A stretch of 64,000 bases of DNA from Parendozoicomonas haliclonae (GTDB lineage: Bacteria > Pseudomonadota > Gammaproteobacteria > Pseudomonadales > Endozoicomonadaceae), in contig NZ_FWPT01000015.1 in assembly GCF_900174585.1 (NCBI RefSeq), positions 1-64,000 on the forward strand, in the 5' to 3' direction. The translations under genes were made by a program, and so were the position numbers. The notes beneath the pieces were generated by a model. That model had not been told where the DNA came from. It ran no database searches and saw only the letters and a list, made by a program, of their open reading frames with translations. Positions 27,819 through 35,770 of this stretch are shown piece by piece. The stretch's first letter is position 1. Every line of letters begins with the position of its first letter.

Positions 27819-29641
27819 GGTGCCTCCTGCACAGGACTCACGGCCTTTTCACTTTCCACAGCGACCAGCGGCTGCAGTTCCAGGCTGCGTGCCTGCTGGC
27901 GGAAGATACGGGCATACCAGCCGGCATGTTCAAGTAATTGCTGGTGCGTGCCCTGTTCGAGAATACGACCATCTTCGAGTACCAGTATCTGGTCAGCACG
28001 AATCAGTTCCGGCAGACGCTGGGTAATCAGCAGTACGGTTTTATGGCCGTGAAGGGCATGAAGATTTTTAAGGATGGTCGCTTCGGTCTTCATATCCAGC
28101 GCACTGAATGCGTCATCCAGCAACAGGATCGGGTGATCGGCCAGAAACGCTCGGGCCAGAGCTATACGTTGCTTCTGGCCGCCAGAAAGGCTGATGCCAT
28201 TTTCTCCCAGCAGCGTGTTATAACCGTCCTGAAAAGCCATGATCTCATCATGAATCGCCGCCAATCTGGCCGCCTTTTCAATATCAGTCTGACTAGCATT
28301 GATGTTGTAAAAGGCAATATTGCTGGCAATGGTGCCGGTAAACAGCGTGGCCACCTGAGGTACCCAGGCTATTTGGCTGCGCAAGGCCTGCAATTGAATA
28401 TTGTCGATATTGTTTCCGCCGAGGGTGATGGAAGAATCCTCCGGCAAATTGAACTCCCGCAACAACAACCGGAACAGACTGCTCTTGCCACTGCCGGTGC
28501 GGCCAGTGATACCAACAAACTGACCACTACCCACAGAGAGCCTGATATTCTCCAGTACCGTTCGTGCCGGATTGAGCTCTTCACTCTCCGCAGGAAAAGC
28601 TTCGGGATAGGCAAAGGCTTGAATATCAAAATGAAGATCATGACGGGTGGGTGCCGGAACCGCATCCGGCTTATCGGCGATGTCAGGCGTAACAGACATT
28701 AACCGCTCCAGCCTTTTCCACGAGGCACTGCCACGCTGGAACAGACTGAACTGCCAGCCCAGCTGCATCATCGGCCACAATAGCTGCCCTAGATAGAGGG
28801 TAAAGGTCGTCAACATTCCGATGGTCATCTCACCATCCTGAATCAGCCAGGCACCGCCCATCAGTGCGATCACAAAGGCGAGACCAAAGAAGATATTTAC
28901 GCTGGGCATAAACAACGCTTCCACATGCCCGACACTGCGATTCGCTTCAACCGTGCGGCGGGATTGCTGGAAGAAACGTTCACTTTGCCGTTTATTCAGC
29001 TGATGGGCCCGTACAGCCCGAATACCGGCAACCGTCTCTCTGGCTTCTTCATTCAAATCAGAGAACCGGGCCTGGGCCTGACCAAAGTGCTTGTGCATCT
29101 GGGTGCCGTAGCGGCTGGTAATCCAGGCCAGTGCCGGAAAAGGCACCAGTACCATCAGGGTCAGCTTGCCACTGACCAGCACCACCATTGCCACAAGCAC
29201 TGTCACCCCGGCAATAATGGAGTCCACCAACGTCATAATGCCATCGCCGACACAGGCCTCGACCGCATTCAAATCGTTGGTGGCGTGAGCCATCAGATCA
29301 CCGGTGGTATGACGCTGATAGAAGCTGGGCGACATGCGGGTAAAGTGGGCGAACAGCTGATCCCGCTGCTCCCTGACAATATCGACAGATGCTCCATAAA
29401 GCAGTGAACGCCAAAGAAAGCGAAAGCCATAGATCAGAAAAGCTGTCACCAGAATACCGCCAATGGCGAGGCCCAACTCTTCGGGGTACAGGCTGTCAGT
29501 GGTGATTTCATCCACCACCCAGCCAATCAGCCAGGGTGGCAACTGGTTGAGTACAGCTACCAGCTGCAGGCAGAGAAAGGCGAACAGATACTGTTTCCAG
29601 TACGTTCGGATAATAAAACGCATTTTCCATAACAGGGACAT
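27815..29641 (-). CDS. mdlA: ABC exporter half-transporter, MdlA-like
   Basis: 608 residues: a six-helix membrane domain with the MdlA-type RHTTGDLMAHATNDLNAVE and GEMTIGMLTTFTLYLGQLLWPMM segments, then an ATPase domain with GRTGSGKSSLFRLL, LSGGQKQRIALARAF and ILLLDDAFSALD. In the Walker B motif the usual catalytic Glu is Asp, as expected for the degenerate site of a heterodimer. It pairs with the MdlB-like protein (4-bp overlap). The CydDC glutathione/cysteine exporter is a functional comparison, but sequence order and motifs are closer to MdlAB/SmdAB. A promoter signature of the ECF type lies about 85-110 bp upstream. Confidence 0.85.
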   Translation of the reverse strand: MSLLWKMRFIIRTYWKQYLFAFLCLQLVAVLNQLPPWLIGWVVDEITTDSLYPEELGLAIGGILVTAFLIYGFRFLWRSLLYGASVDIVREQRDQLFAHFTRMSPSFYQRHTTGDLMAHATNDLNAVEACVGDGIMTLVDSIIAGVTVLVAMVVLVSGKLTLMVLVPFPALAWITSRYGTQMHKHFGQAQARFSDLNEEARETVAGIRAVRAHQLNKRQSERFFQQSRRTVEANRSVGHVEALFMPSVNIFFGLAFVIALMGGAWLIQDGEMTIGMLTTFTLYLGQLLWPMMQLGWQFSLFQRGSASWKRLERLMSVTPDIADKPDAVPAPTRHDLHFDIQAFAYPEAFPAESEELNPARTVLENIRLSVGSGQFVGITGRTGSGKSSLFRLLLREFNLPEDSSITLGGNNIDNIQLQALRSQIAWVPQVATLFTGTIASNIAFYNINASQTDIEKAARLAAIHDEIMAFQDGYNTLLGENGISLSGGQKQRIALARAFLADHPILLLDDAFSALDMKTEATILKNLHALHGHKTVLLITQRLPELIRADQILVLEDGRILEQGTHQQLLEHAGWYARIFRQQARSLELQPLVAVESEKAVSPVQEAP

Positions 29642-29724
29642 AGGCAGTAACGTCTCTCCCCTGCCGACAGATCACCAATACGACCGGTCATTGGGGGATG
29701 ATTAATTCAATTCACTGCTATGGA

Positions 29725-29751
29725 GACGCTGGACAACAGAAAAGGACGCAA
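29725..29751 (-). promoter_or_regulatory. Putative ECF (SigZ-type) promoter of the mdlAB-glutathione synthetase operon
   Basis: Minus strand: TTGCGTCC (29744-29751), 15 bases, CGTC (29725-29728). Same sequence and spacing as at tcyP and gshA, in the same orientation relative to its gene. It lies in the 115-bp gap between the sigma gene stop and the exporter start, so the exporter operon has a promoter distinct from that of sigZ. Confidence 0.72.
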
Positions 29752-29756
29752 AAAAT

Positions 29757-30296
29757 TTAAGGCGTACAGCTGCGTTGACTGTCACGAGGATAATAATCTG
29801 TCACACCGCTACGGCCTACCTCAATCGCACAGCAGTCCGTATAACGCTCCCGCAATTTGACCCGTGCACGCTGTATACGACTCTTGGCTGCTGTCAGGGA
29901 CAACCCCAACTGCTCAGCCACCTGTTTCTGAGTAAAGCCATCCAGTTCAGCCAACTGCAACGGCAGGCGGTATTTATCAGGCAGTTCATCCATCAAAGGC
30001 TGGAGGCATTCAACCAGACCGCTATACACCTGTTCAGATTCATCTTCGACCGGTGCCTCAAGATAGTCCGGCAGCTCTTCCCAGGGCTTCTGCTGCCGGA
30101 AGTGATCCATGATGGTGTTATACGCAATACGATACAGCCAGCCGCCCATACTCTCTTCCGACTTCAGCGTGTGCTGACGGGTATGTGCCTTAAAGTAGAC
30201 CTCCTGCAAGATGTCATCCACTGCCGAGAGATCATCCACCTTGCTGATGATATAAGCCCTTAGTCGTTCTTTATGGGCATCCCAGTGTGCTTCCAT
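29757..30296 (-). CDS. sigZ: SigZ-type ECF RNA polymerase sigma factor
   Basis: 179 residues from ATG 30296 (a TTG at 30320 is possible). Sigma region 2 is at about 10-75 (DDILQEVYFKAH and GGWLYRIAYNTIMDHFRQ) and region 4 at about 100-155 (LPLQLAELDGFTQKQVAEQLGLS then AAKSRIQRARVKLRER). A short tail with CC and a further Cys near the end (DCCAIEVGRSGVTDYYP) is typical of SigZ. No anti-sigma gene adjoins. The gene lies between gshA and the exporter operon, and the three flanking thiol transcription units share one promoter signature, so they are its probable targets. The tail cysteines might sense thiol redox state or metal, which is inference. Confidence 0.82.
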   Translation of the reverse strand: MEAHWDAHKERLRAYIISKVDDLSAVDDILQEVYFKAHTRQHTLKSEESMGGWLYRIAYNTIMDHFRQQKPWEELPDYLEAPVEDESEQVYSGLVECLQPLMDELPDKYRLPLQLAELDGFTQKQVAEQLGLSLTAAKSRIQRARVKLRERYTDCCAIEVGRSGVTDYYPRDSQRSCTP

Positions 30297-30376
30297 CAAT
30301 CGTTCACTCAATACCAACAAGCTCTAAAAAAGCGCAATTAAACGCCAGAATAATATTCTTGCCCAGAAAAATAATT

Positions 30377-30403
30377 TTGCGTCCTTTTTCTGTTTTTCCC
30401 GTC
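30377..30403 (+). promoter_or_regulatory. Putative ECF (SigZ-type) promoter of gshA
   Basis: Plus strand: TTGCGTCC (30377-30384), 15 bases, CGTC (30400-30403), ending 18 bp before the gshA ATG at 30422. Same element and spacing as at 24484-24510 and 29725-29751. The predicted leader is very short (about 12 nt to 30422, about 24 nt to a second ATG at 30434). Confidence 0.72.
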
Positions 30404-30421
30404 ATCTCTGTATTGGATTAG

Positions 30422-32023
30422 ATGGCACATGCTATGTCTCACATTTTTACCCGACGCCTGTCGGCCCTGTCCCGGTTACCGGCCAGTCATACGTCACTGT
30501 TTCATCATGGTCTGGAAAAAGAAGCCCTGCGGGTGAATCCTGAGCTGGCCCTGTCTCAGACTCCCCATCCTCCCGCCTTGGGAGCGGCTCTGACGCATCC
30601 GTCGATTACTGTCGATTACTCCGAAGCCATGCTGGAGTTTGTTACCGGTGTACACGCCACCCCGGAACAGACGTTGGCAGAACTGGCTGAACTGCACATG
30701 GTGGCACAGTCCAGTCTGTCTGAAGGAGAGCTGCTTTGGCCAACCAGTATGCCAGCAGTGCTACACGGCGATGAGCAGGTACCTGTCGCCCAGTTCGGGA
30801 ACTCCAATGCCGGACAGTTCAAACATATTTACCGGCTCGGTCTGGGGCATCGCTACGGCCGCGCCATGCAGACCATTGCGGGTATTCATTACAACCTGTC
30901 GCTGGATGACCAATTCTGGCAGGCACTGCAGCAAGCCGACCAGAGCCAAACTCTCTCCCTGCAAGCGTTCAAGGATCAAGGATATTTCTCCCTGATCCGA
31001 AATTACCGCCGCTACGCCTGGCTGATCTCCTATCTGCTTGGTGCGTCCCCGGCCATGGATAAGAGTTTCTTTAACGGCAAAGAGCCTGCGGGCCTGCAGA
31101 GTCTGGATAAGCACACCCTCTATCTGCCCTGGGCAACATCCCTGCGAATGAGTGATTTGGGTTACACCAGTTCCGCACAGGCCAGCCTGCCTATGCCGTA
31201 CAATGCTCTGGACACCTATATCTCTACCCTGCGTCAGGCGACATCAACTCCCTACCTGCCTTATCAGAGCATTGGCATCCAGCAGGATGGTAGCTACCGT
31301 CAGCTCAACAGCCATCTGCTGCAGATAGAAAACGAGTTTTACAGCATTATCCGTCCGAAGCGAGTTATGCAATCAGGAGAGAAACCGACCGATGCGCTGG
31401 AAGCCCGGGGCGTGGAATATCTGGAAGTCCGCAATCTGGATATTAATCCGCTACTGCCGCTGGGTATGGATACAGAGCAGGCTTACTTTCTGGATACCTT
31501 CCTGATCTACTGCCTGTTGCAGGGCAGCCCTGCTCTGACCGACAGCGAATATCAGCAAACCCTGCACAACTTTGCCCTCAGCGTAAAAGAAGGCCGTCGT
31601 CCGGGATTAATGTTGATCGATGGCGACCAGAGCCGCAGCCTGCAAGACTGGGGACAGGCATTGCTCAAGGCCATGCAACCGGTTGCCGACTGGCTGGATA
31701 GTCTGCACGGTCATAACCGCTTTAGCGGGAGCCTGGTACAACAGAAGAACAACCTCACTAACCCGGAACTCACACCTTCGGCACAGATTCTGAAAAAACT
31801 GCAACAAGGCCAAAGCTTCCGGGATTTCTCAGCTTCGCAGGCCAGAGACTTTACCCAGCACCACCTTGCGCAACCACTCGCCATTGAACGTCAGGCACTG
31901 TATGCCCGATTGGCGGAACAGTCGCACCAGCAGCAGGCAACTATCGAGGCTAGTGACACGCAGGACTTCGCCAGTTACCTGCATAATTACTTCGCCAGCC
32001 CACTGCTTGAACCCGCCGCCTGA
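30422..32023 (+). CDS. gshA: GshA, glutamate-cysteine ligase (proteobacterial type)
   Basis: 533 residues of the gammaproteobacterial GshA class. Seen: a GLEKEALRVNP start, DYSEAMLEFVTG, MP near 105, then HYNLSLDD and RNYRRYAWLISYLLGASPA, with SLRMSDLGYTS, EYLEVRNLDINP and SGSLVQQKNN further on. It makes gamma-glutamylcysteine from glutamate and cysteine, the first and rate-limiting step of glutathione synthesis. Here the second step is presumably done by the eukaryote-type synthetase encoded nearby. The start could be ATG 30422 or 30434. Transcription probably starts at the ECF-type promoter just upstream. Confidence 0.93.
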   Translation: MAHAMSHIFTRRLSALSRLPASHTSLFHHGLEKEALRVNPELALSQTPHPPALGAALTHPSITVDYSEAMLEFVTGVHATPEQTLAELAELHMVAQSSLSEGELLWPTSMPAVLHGDEQVPVAQFGNSNAGQFKHIYRLGLGHRYGRAMQTIAGIHYNLSLDDQFWQALQQADQSQTLSLQAFKDQGYFSLIRNYRRYAWLISYLLGASPAMDKSFFNGKEPAGLQSLDKHTLYLPWATSLRMSDLGYTSSAQASLPMPYNALDTYISTLRQATSTPYLPYQSIGIQQDGSYRQLNSHLLQIENEFYSIIRPKRVMQSGEKPTDALEARGVEYLEVRNLDINPLLPLGMDTEQAYFLDTFLIYCLLQGSPALTDSEYQQTLHNFALSVKEGRRPGLMLIDGDQSRSLQDWGQALLKAMQPVADWLDSLHGHNRFSGSLVQQKNNLTNPELTPSAQILKKLQQGQSFRDFSASQARDFTQHHLAQPLAIERQALYARLAEQSHQQQATIEASDTQDFASYLHNYFASPLLEPAA

Positions 32024-32176
32024 ACATTATGAAATAGCAATCGGGGTATTCTACGGAATACCCCGAAAGAGATACGAATAAAGCACCACTCCCTCGCCTT
32101 ATATCAATATTTGTACAAAGGCTCCCGTTATATCATCCCCCATCACCCCATTTTTTCTGTTCGCAAGGACCACACG

Positions 32177-33334
32177 ATGCTTGATTTTCAATTCAGCTGC
32201 CCGACCAAGATTATTTTTGGTAAAGACAGCGAACAACAGCTCGGTTCCCAGATCAGCCTGTATGGCCGTAAGGTTCTGCTCCACTACGGCGGTGGCAGTG
32301 TCATTAAAAGCGGCCTGCACCAGCGGGTCATTAACACTCTGGCTGAAGCCGGTGTTGAAGTCGTTGAGCTGTCGGGTGTACAGCCTAATCCGCGCCTGTC
32401 GCTGGTTCGGGAAGGGGTCGCACTGTGCAAAGAGCACAACATTGACTCTATTCTCGCAGTGGGTGGTGGCAGTGTGATCGATTCCGCCAAAGCGATTGCC
32501 GCCGGCACCTGTTACGAAGGTGATGTCTGGGATTTCTTTACCGGTAAGGCGCAACTGAGCGAAGCCCTGCCTCTAGGTGTGATCCTGACCATTCCAGCGG
32601 CCGGCAGCGAGTCCAGCTCCGGAACGGTAATCACCAATGAAGATGGTTGGCTGAAGCGCTCCATGGGCGGCGAGATTCTGCGTCCGAAGTTCGCGATTAT
32701 GAACCCGGAACTCACCTACTCCCTGCCGCCATATCAGACCGCCTGTGGTATCGTCGATATGATGGCCCATATTCTGGAACGTTACTTCTCTAACACTGAA
32801 AGTGTGGAACTGACCGACCGCCTTAGCGAAGCCGCCCTGACCACCATTATCAATAACGCTCCCAAGGTGCTGGACAACGCGGAAGACTATGATGCCCGCG
32901 CCGAGATCATGTGGGCCGGTACGCTGGCCCATAACGGTTTGATGGGCACCGGCCGTGAAGGTGACTGGGCATCCCACCAGATCGAGCATGAGCTGAGTGG
33001 TATTTACGATATCGCTCACGGTGCAGGTCTGGCGATTGTCTTCCCGGCCTGGATGAAGTTCTGTCAGCGCGTAAACCCTAGCAAGCTGGCGCAGTTTGCC
33101 GAGCGAGTTATGGGTGTTCCCGCTGATTTTGATGGCGATATCGCGCTCGAAGGTATTGCCCGCTTTGAAACCTTCCTGCGTTCCCTGGCCATGCCGGTGC
33201 GCCTGAGCGAAGCGGATATTGATAACCGCCACTTTGAAGAGATGGCCACCAAGTGTATTGGTGATGGTCTGCTGGGCAACTATGTACAGCTGTCCCGTTT
33301 CGATATTGTTGAGATTTACAAGCTGGCTCAATAA
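32177..33334 (+). CDS. Iron-containing (group III) alcohol dehydrogenase, YqhD/BdhA-like
   Basis: 385 residues from the ATG at 32177, where AAGGA lies 7 bases upstream. The fold is that of iron-dependent dehydrogenases: KIIFGKDSEQQLG start, VGGGSVIDSAKAIAAG nucleotide site, PAAGSESSSGTVI, then metal ligands in GIVDMMAHILERYF, the HQIEHELSG region and DIAHGAGLAIVFPAWMKF. Like YqhD and butanol dehydrogenases it would reduce aldehydes with NADPH. The position beside the thiol cluster and before the Old Yellow Enzyme region suits aldehyde detoxification. It has no ECF-type signature upstream. Confidence 0.87.
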   Translation: MLDFQFSCPTKIIFGKDSEQQLGSQISLYGRKVLLHYGGGSVIKSGLHQRVINTLAEAGVEVVELSGVQPNPRLSLVREGVALCKEHNIDSILAVGGGSVIDSAKAIAAGTCYEGDVWDFFTGKAQLSEALPLGVILTIPAAGSESSSGTVITNEDGWLKRSMGGEILRPKFAIMNPELTYSLPPYQTACGIVDMMAHILERYFSNTESVELTDRLSEAALTTIINNAPKVLDNAEDYDARAEIMWAGTLAHNGLMGTGREGDWASHQIEHELSGIYDIAHGAGLAIVFPAWMKFCQRVNPSKLAQFAERVMGVPADFDGDIALEGIARFETFLRSLAMPVRLSEADIDNRHFEEMATKCIGDGLLGNYVQLSRFDIVEIYKLAQ

Positions 33335-33633
33335 GCCTTCCTGTTAAAAACAAAAAAGCCATCCATTCAGCAACTGGATGGCCTTGATTCCCTAATGGCT
33401 TACAGTGAACTCCCTCAGAACACGACAAGCAGATAAACTCAAAAACAACTCGGTCTCACACAATCAGAACGCCTCACCTCTTTCATCCGTATAAGCCATC
33501 ACATTTTTTAGATTTTAGGGCCTGGATCTTTGAAAGCAAAACTCGTGAAAAGTTGCATCATCATAACTGTTATTCGCAACCGGGAATTGCTTGACTAGTA
33601 TTGCCACATCCCCAATCAAACCGAATTCTTCGT
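33335..33633. other. 299-bp intergenic region with a weak hairpin
   Basis: No gene seen. A hairpin with an 8-bp stem (GCCATCCA/TGGATGGC, 33358-33382) follows an A6 run, so it works best as a terminator for the opposite strand, although it may also end the dehydrogenase transcript. The rest holds the promoter region of the OYE fusion gene; no motif recognised. Confidence 0.4.
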
Positions 33634-35130
33634 ATGCTGTTTTCAACTCTGCGACTTGGCTCACTCACTCTGGCCAACCGTATTGCCATGGCACCGATGA
33701 CCCGCTCCCGTGCCTCAGAACCCGGCTACCTGGCCAATGCTATGATGAGGGATTATTATGCTCAGCGTGCCAGTGCCGGCCTGATCATTTCAGAAGGTGT
33801 TCCCGTTTCCGAACAAGGGCGTGGTTTCTCCTTCACTCCAGGGCTTTATACCGCCGAGCAGGTCGAATCCTGGAAGCCTGTGACTGAAGCCGTCCATCAA
33901 CGGCATGGGCATATTTTTGCCCAGATCTGGCATGTCGGTCGTACAACCCATACTGCCATTACCAATGGTGCCCAGCCGATTTCGTCATCTCCAGTTTCGG
34001 GCGTCAATATGGCCTTTGGTCCTCTACCGGAAGGCGGCTATGGTTTTCTAAAGACGGATATCCCTCGGGAAATGACGACCGAAGATATTCGCATGGTTAT
34101 TCATCAATTTGTCGATGCTGCCAGAAATGCTATCGAAGCGGGTTTCGATGGCGTTGAGATTCATGGTGCCAATGGTTATCTGGTTGAGCAGTTTCTGCAC
34201 CTTGCCAGCAACAAGCGCACGGATGAATATGGCGGCTCGGTTGAGAACCGTATCCGCTTTGCCAGGGAGCTGGTTGAAGCCGTGGCTGACGCGATTGGTG
34301 CAGAGCGCACGGCTCTGCGTCTCTCTCCCCACATGACGATCGATCACCCTGCCGACGATCCAGAGATGCCAAAGACTGTCATAGCCCTGCTCAAGACACT
34401 TGATCCTCTGGGTATTGCCTACATTCATTTTTCCGAAAATGTTATGAATGTGCAGGAACGAACGGATGATTTTCGTCAGCAAGTACGGGATGTATTCCAC
34501 AGCCCTGTAATAATTGCCGGACGCTACAGCAAAGAGACAGCGGAAGCTGAACTTCAGAGTGGTCTGGTTGATATGGTTGCCTTCGGCGAGCCGTATATTG
34601 CTAACCCGGATCTAGTTTATCGCTTTCGCCATAATCTGACCCTGAATGAAGGTCATCGGGAAACCTATTACGGCGGGGATGAACATGGCCTGACAGACTA
34701 TCCCGTACTTGATCCGATGGTGTTCAGTCAGGATCCACTGAACGAAGAACTGGAAGCGTTTATTACCCAATATTTTCGGACATTTGACCAGCGAGTTCCC
34801 TTTGCCGAACTGACGGCAAACTTTGACTGGAGTGATCTGATATACACCTCTGGTGATTTGCGCATTACCAAGGAGGGGGAATACCGTCGCTTTTATGAAC
34901 AGGCATCACAGCAGTTTCATAACAGTGTTCACGAGTTCCGCAACCTGAGAATAAGCCGTAAGACTCCATCAAGTGTGGACTTCAGCATTGATGTCAGTTT
35001 CTATGCGGATCAGATGCCAGAGCCCCTTACGCCAATAGAGGTTCATGGACGAATAGACATCACCGCTGTTCGTAAAGATAACCGCTGGTTATTTAGCCGC
35101 TGCAATATTGTGTCGGAAGCCCAGTCGTAA
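33634..35130 (+). CDS. Old Yellow Enzyme family alkene reductase fused to a SnoaL/NTF2-like domain
   Basis: 498 residues from ATG 33634; the paralogues at 44126 and 45239 align from the same position. Residues 1-360 are a complete OYE barrel: NRIAMAPMTRSRA (FMN site), FAQIWHVGR, the substrate-binding HGANGYL, GGSVENRIRF, and YYGGDEHGLTDYP. Residues about 365-498 form an extra NTF2/SnoaL-like alpha+beta domain (FITQYFRTFD, VDFSIDVSFY, HGRIDITAVRKDNRWLFSRCNIV). OYEs reduce activated C=C bonds with NAD(P)H. The extra domain could widen substrate range or change oligomerisation. A 46-bp bidirectional hairpin ends the gene. Confidence 0.85.
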   Translation: MLFSTLRLGSLTLANRIAMAPMTRSRASEPGYLANAMMRDYYAQRASAGLIISEGVPVSEQGRGFSFTPGLYTAEQVESWKPVTEAVHQRHGHIFAQIWHVGRTTHTAITNGAQPISSSPVSGVNMAFGPLPEGGYGFLKTDIPREMTTEDIRMVIHQFVDAARNAIEAGFDGVEIHGANGYLVEQFLHLASNKRTDEYGGSVENRIRFARELVEAVADAIGAERTALRLSPHMTIDHPADDPEMPKTVIALLKTLDPLGIAYIHFSENVMNVQERTDDFRQQVRDVFHSPVIIAGRYSKETAEAELQSGLVDMVAFGEPYIANPDLVYRFRHNLTLNEGHRETYYGGDEHGLTDYPVLDPMVFSQDPLNEELEAFITQYFRTFDQRVPFAELTANFDWSDLIYTSGDLRITKEGEYRRFYEQASQQFHNSVHEFRNLRISRKTPSSVDFSIDVSFYADQMPEPLTPIEVHGRIDITAVRKDNRWLFSRCNIVSEAQS

Positions 35131-35157
35131 CGTCACAGGGACAGGCACTTCACTGAT

Positions 35158-35203
35158 AAATAAATCCCGCCATCCCTGACATAAAGGATGGCGGGATTTA
35201 TTT
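35158..35203. terminator. Bidirectional terminator between convergent genes
   Basis: A perfect 18-bp stem (AAATAAATCCCGCCATCC and its complement) with a 10-base loop, A-rich on the left and followed by T4 on the right, sits between the OYE fusion and the cysteine hydrolase gene. It should terminate both. Confidence 0.8.
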
Positions 35204-35225
35204 TACATCTATTGATTTGTGCTTT

Positions 35226-35744
35226 TCAAAAGGCCTCTGCCGAACTCACCAGCTTCATTCTGGTTGATACCGCATTCAGCGCTATCAGATGCAGCAGCTC
35301 AGTCACCGTCGTACAAAGATCGGACACGATAGCCACATCATACTTCTCAGCAGCTTTGGATATAGATGTATGGGTGACACAGTTCTGGGTCATCATGCCA
35401 CACACCAGAAGCTTCTCTATGCCGTACTTATGCAAAACATTTTCAAGATGGGTTTCATGAAAACCATCAGCATAATGTTTCACCACCACATGGGCATCGG
35501 GAGCAGCTTCCATAATAGGTGCCACAATTTCAGCACCATGGGTACCTTCATTGAAAAATGGCGACAAACCCTGATTAGGATCGGCAATATGCTGAATATG
35601 AACAGGAAGTATGCCTTTGGCCTTTGCCTTTCCTATCGCGGTGACAATCTTGTCTCTTATTTCATCGGCCTGCCACAGTGGATAGGCTCCACCAGGAAAG
35701 TAGTCATACTGCAGATCAATAATTAACAGCGCGGTATTACTCAT
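35226..35744 (-). CDS. Isochorismatase-family cysteine hydrolase
   Basis: 172 residues of the isochorismatase-like fold. The catalytic Asp is in LIIDLQYDYFPGG, the Lys in VVKHYADGF, and the nucleophile Cys in GMMTQNCVTHTS. Members hydrolyse amides or N-carbamoyl groups (nicotinamidase, carbamoylases) or isochorismate; the exact substrate is not decided. It is followed upstream by an alpha/beta hydrolase on the same strand 26 bp away, so the two and the SnoaL gene probably form an operon on the minus strand. Confidence 0.8.
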   Translation of the reverse strand: MSNTALLIIDLQYDYFPGGAYPLWQADEIRDKIVTAIGKAKAKGILPVHIQHIADPNQGLSPFFNEGTHGAEIVAPIMEAAPDAHVVVKHYADGFHETHLENVLHKYGIEKLLVCGMMTQNCVTHTSISKAAEKYDVAIVSDLCTTVTELLHLIALNAVSTRMKLVSSAEAF

Positions 35745-35770
35745 AACAAAACTCCACGACAGGGTATGTG

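Noticed and set aside
26055-29641. CydDC cytochrome-assembly exporter
   Set aside because: Membrane-domain motifs and order match MdlA/MdlB better, and no cytochrome bd genes are nearby.
30311-30337. TTGCGCTT (minus strand) ahead of sigZ as a fourth ECF promoter
   Set aside because: The -35 differs and the sequence 15 bases downstream reads GTAT instead of CGTC, so autoregulation by the same motif is not supported.
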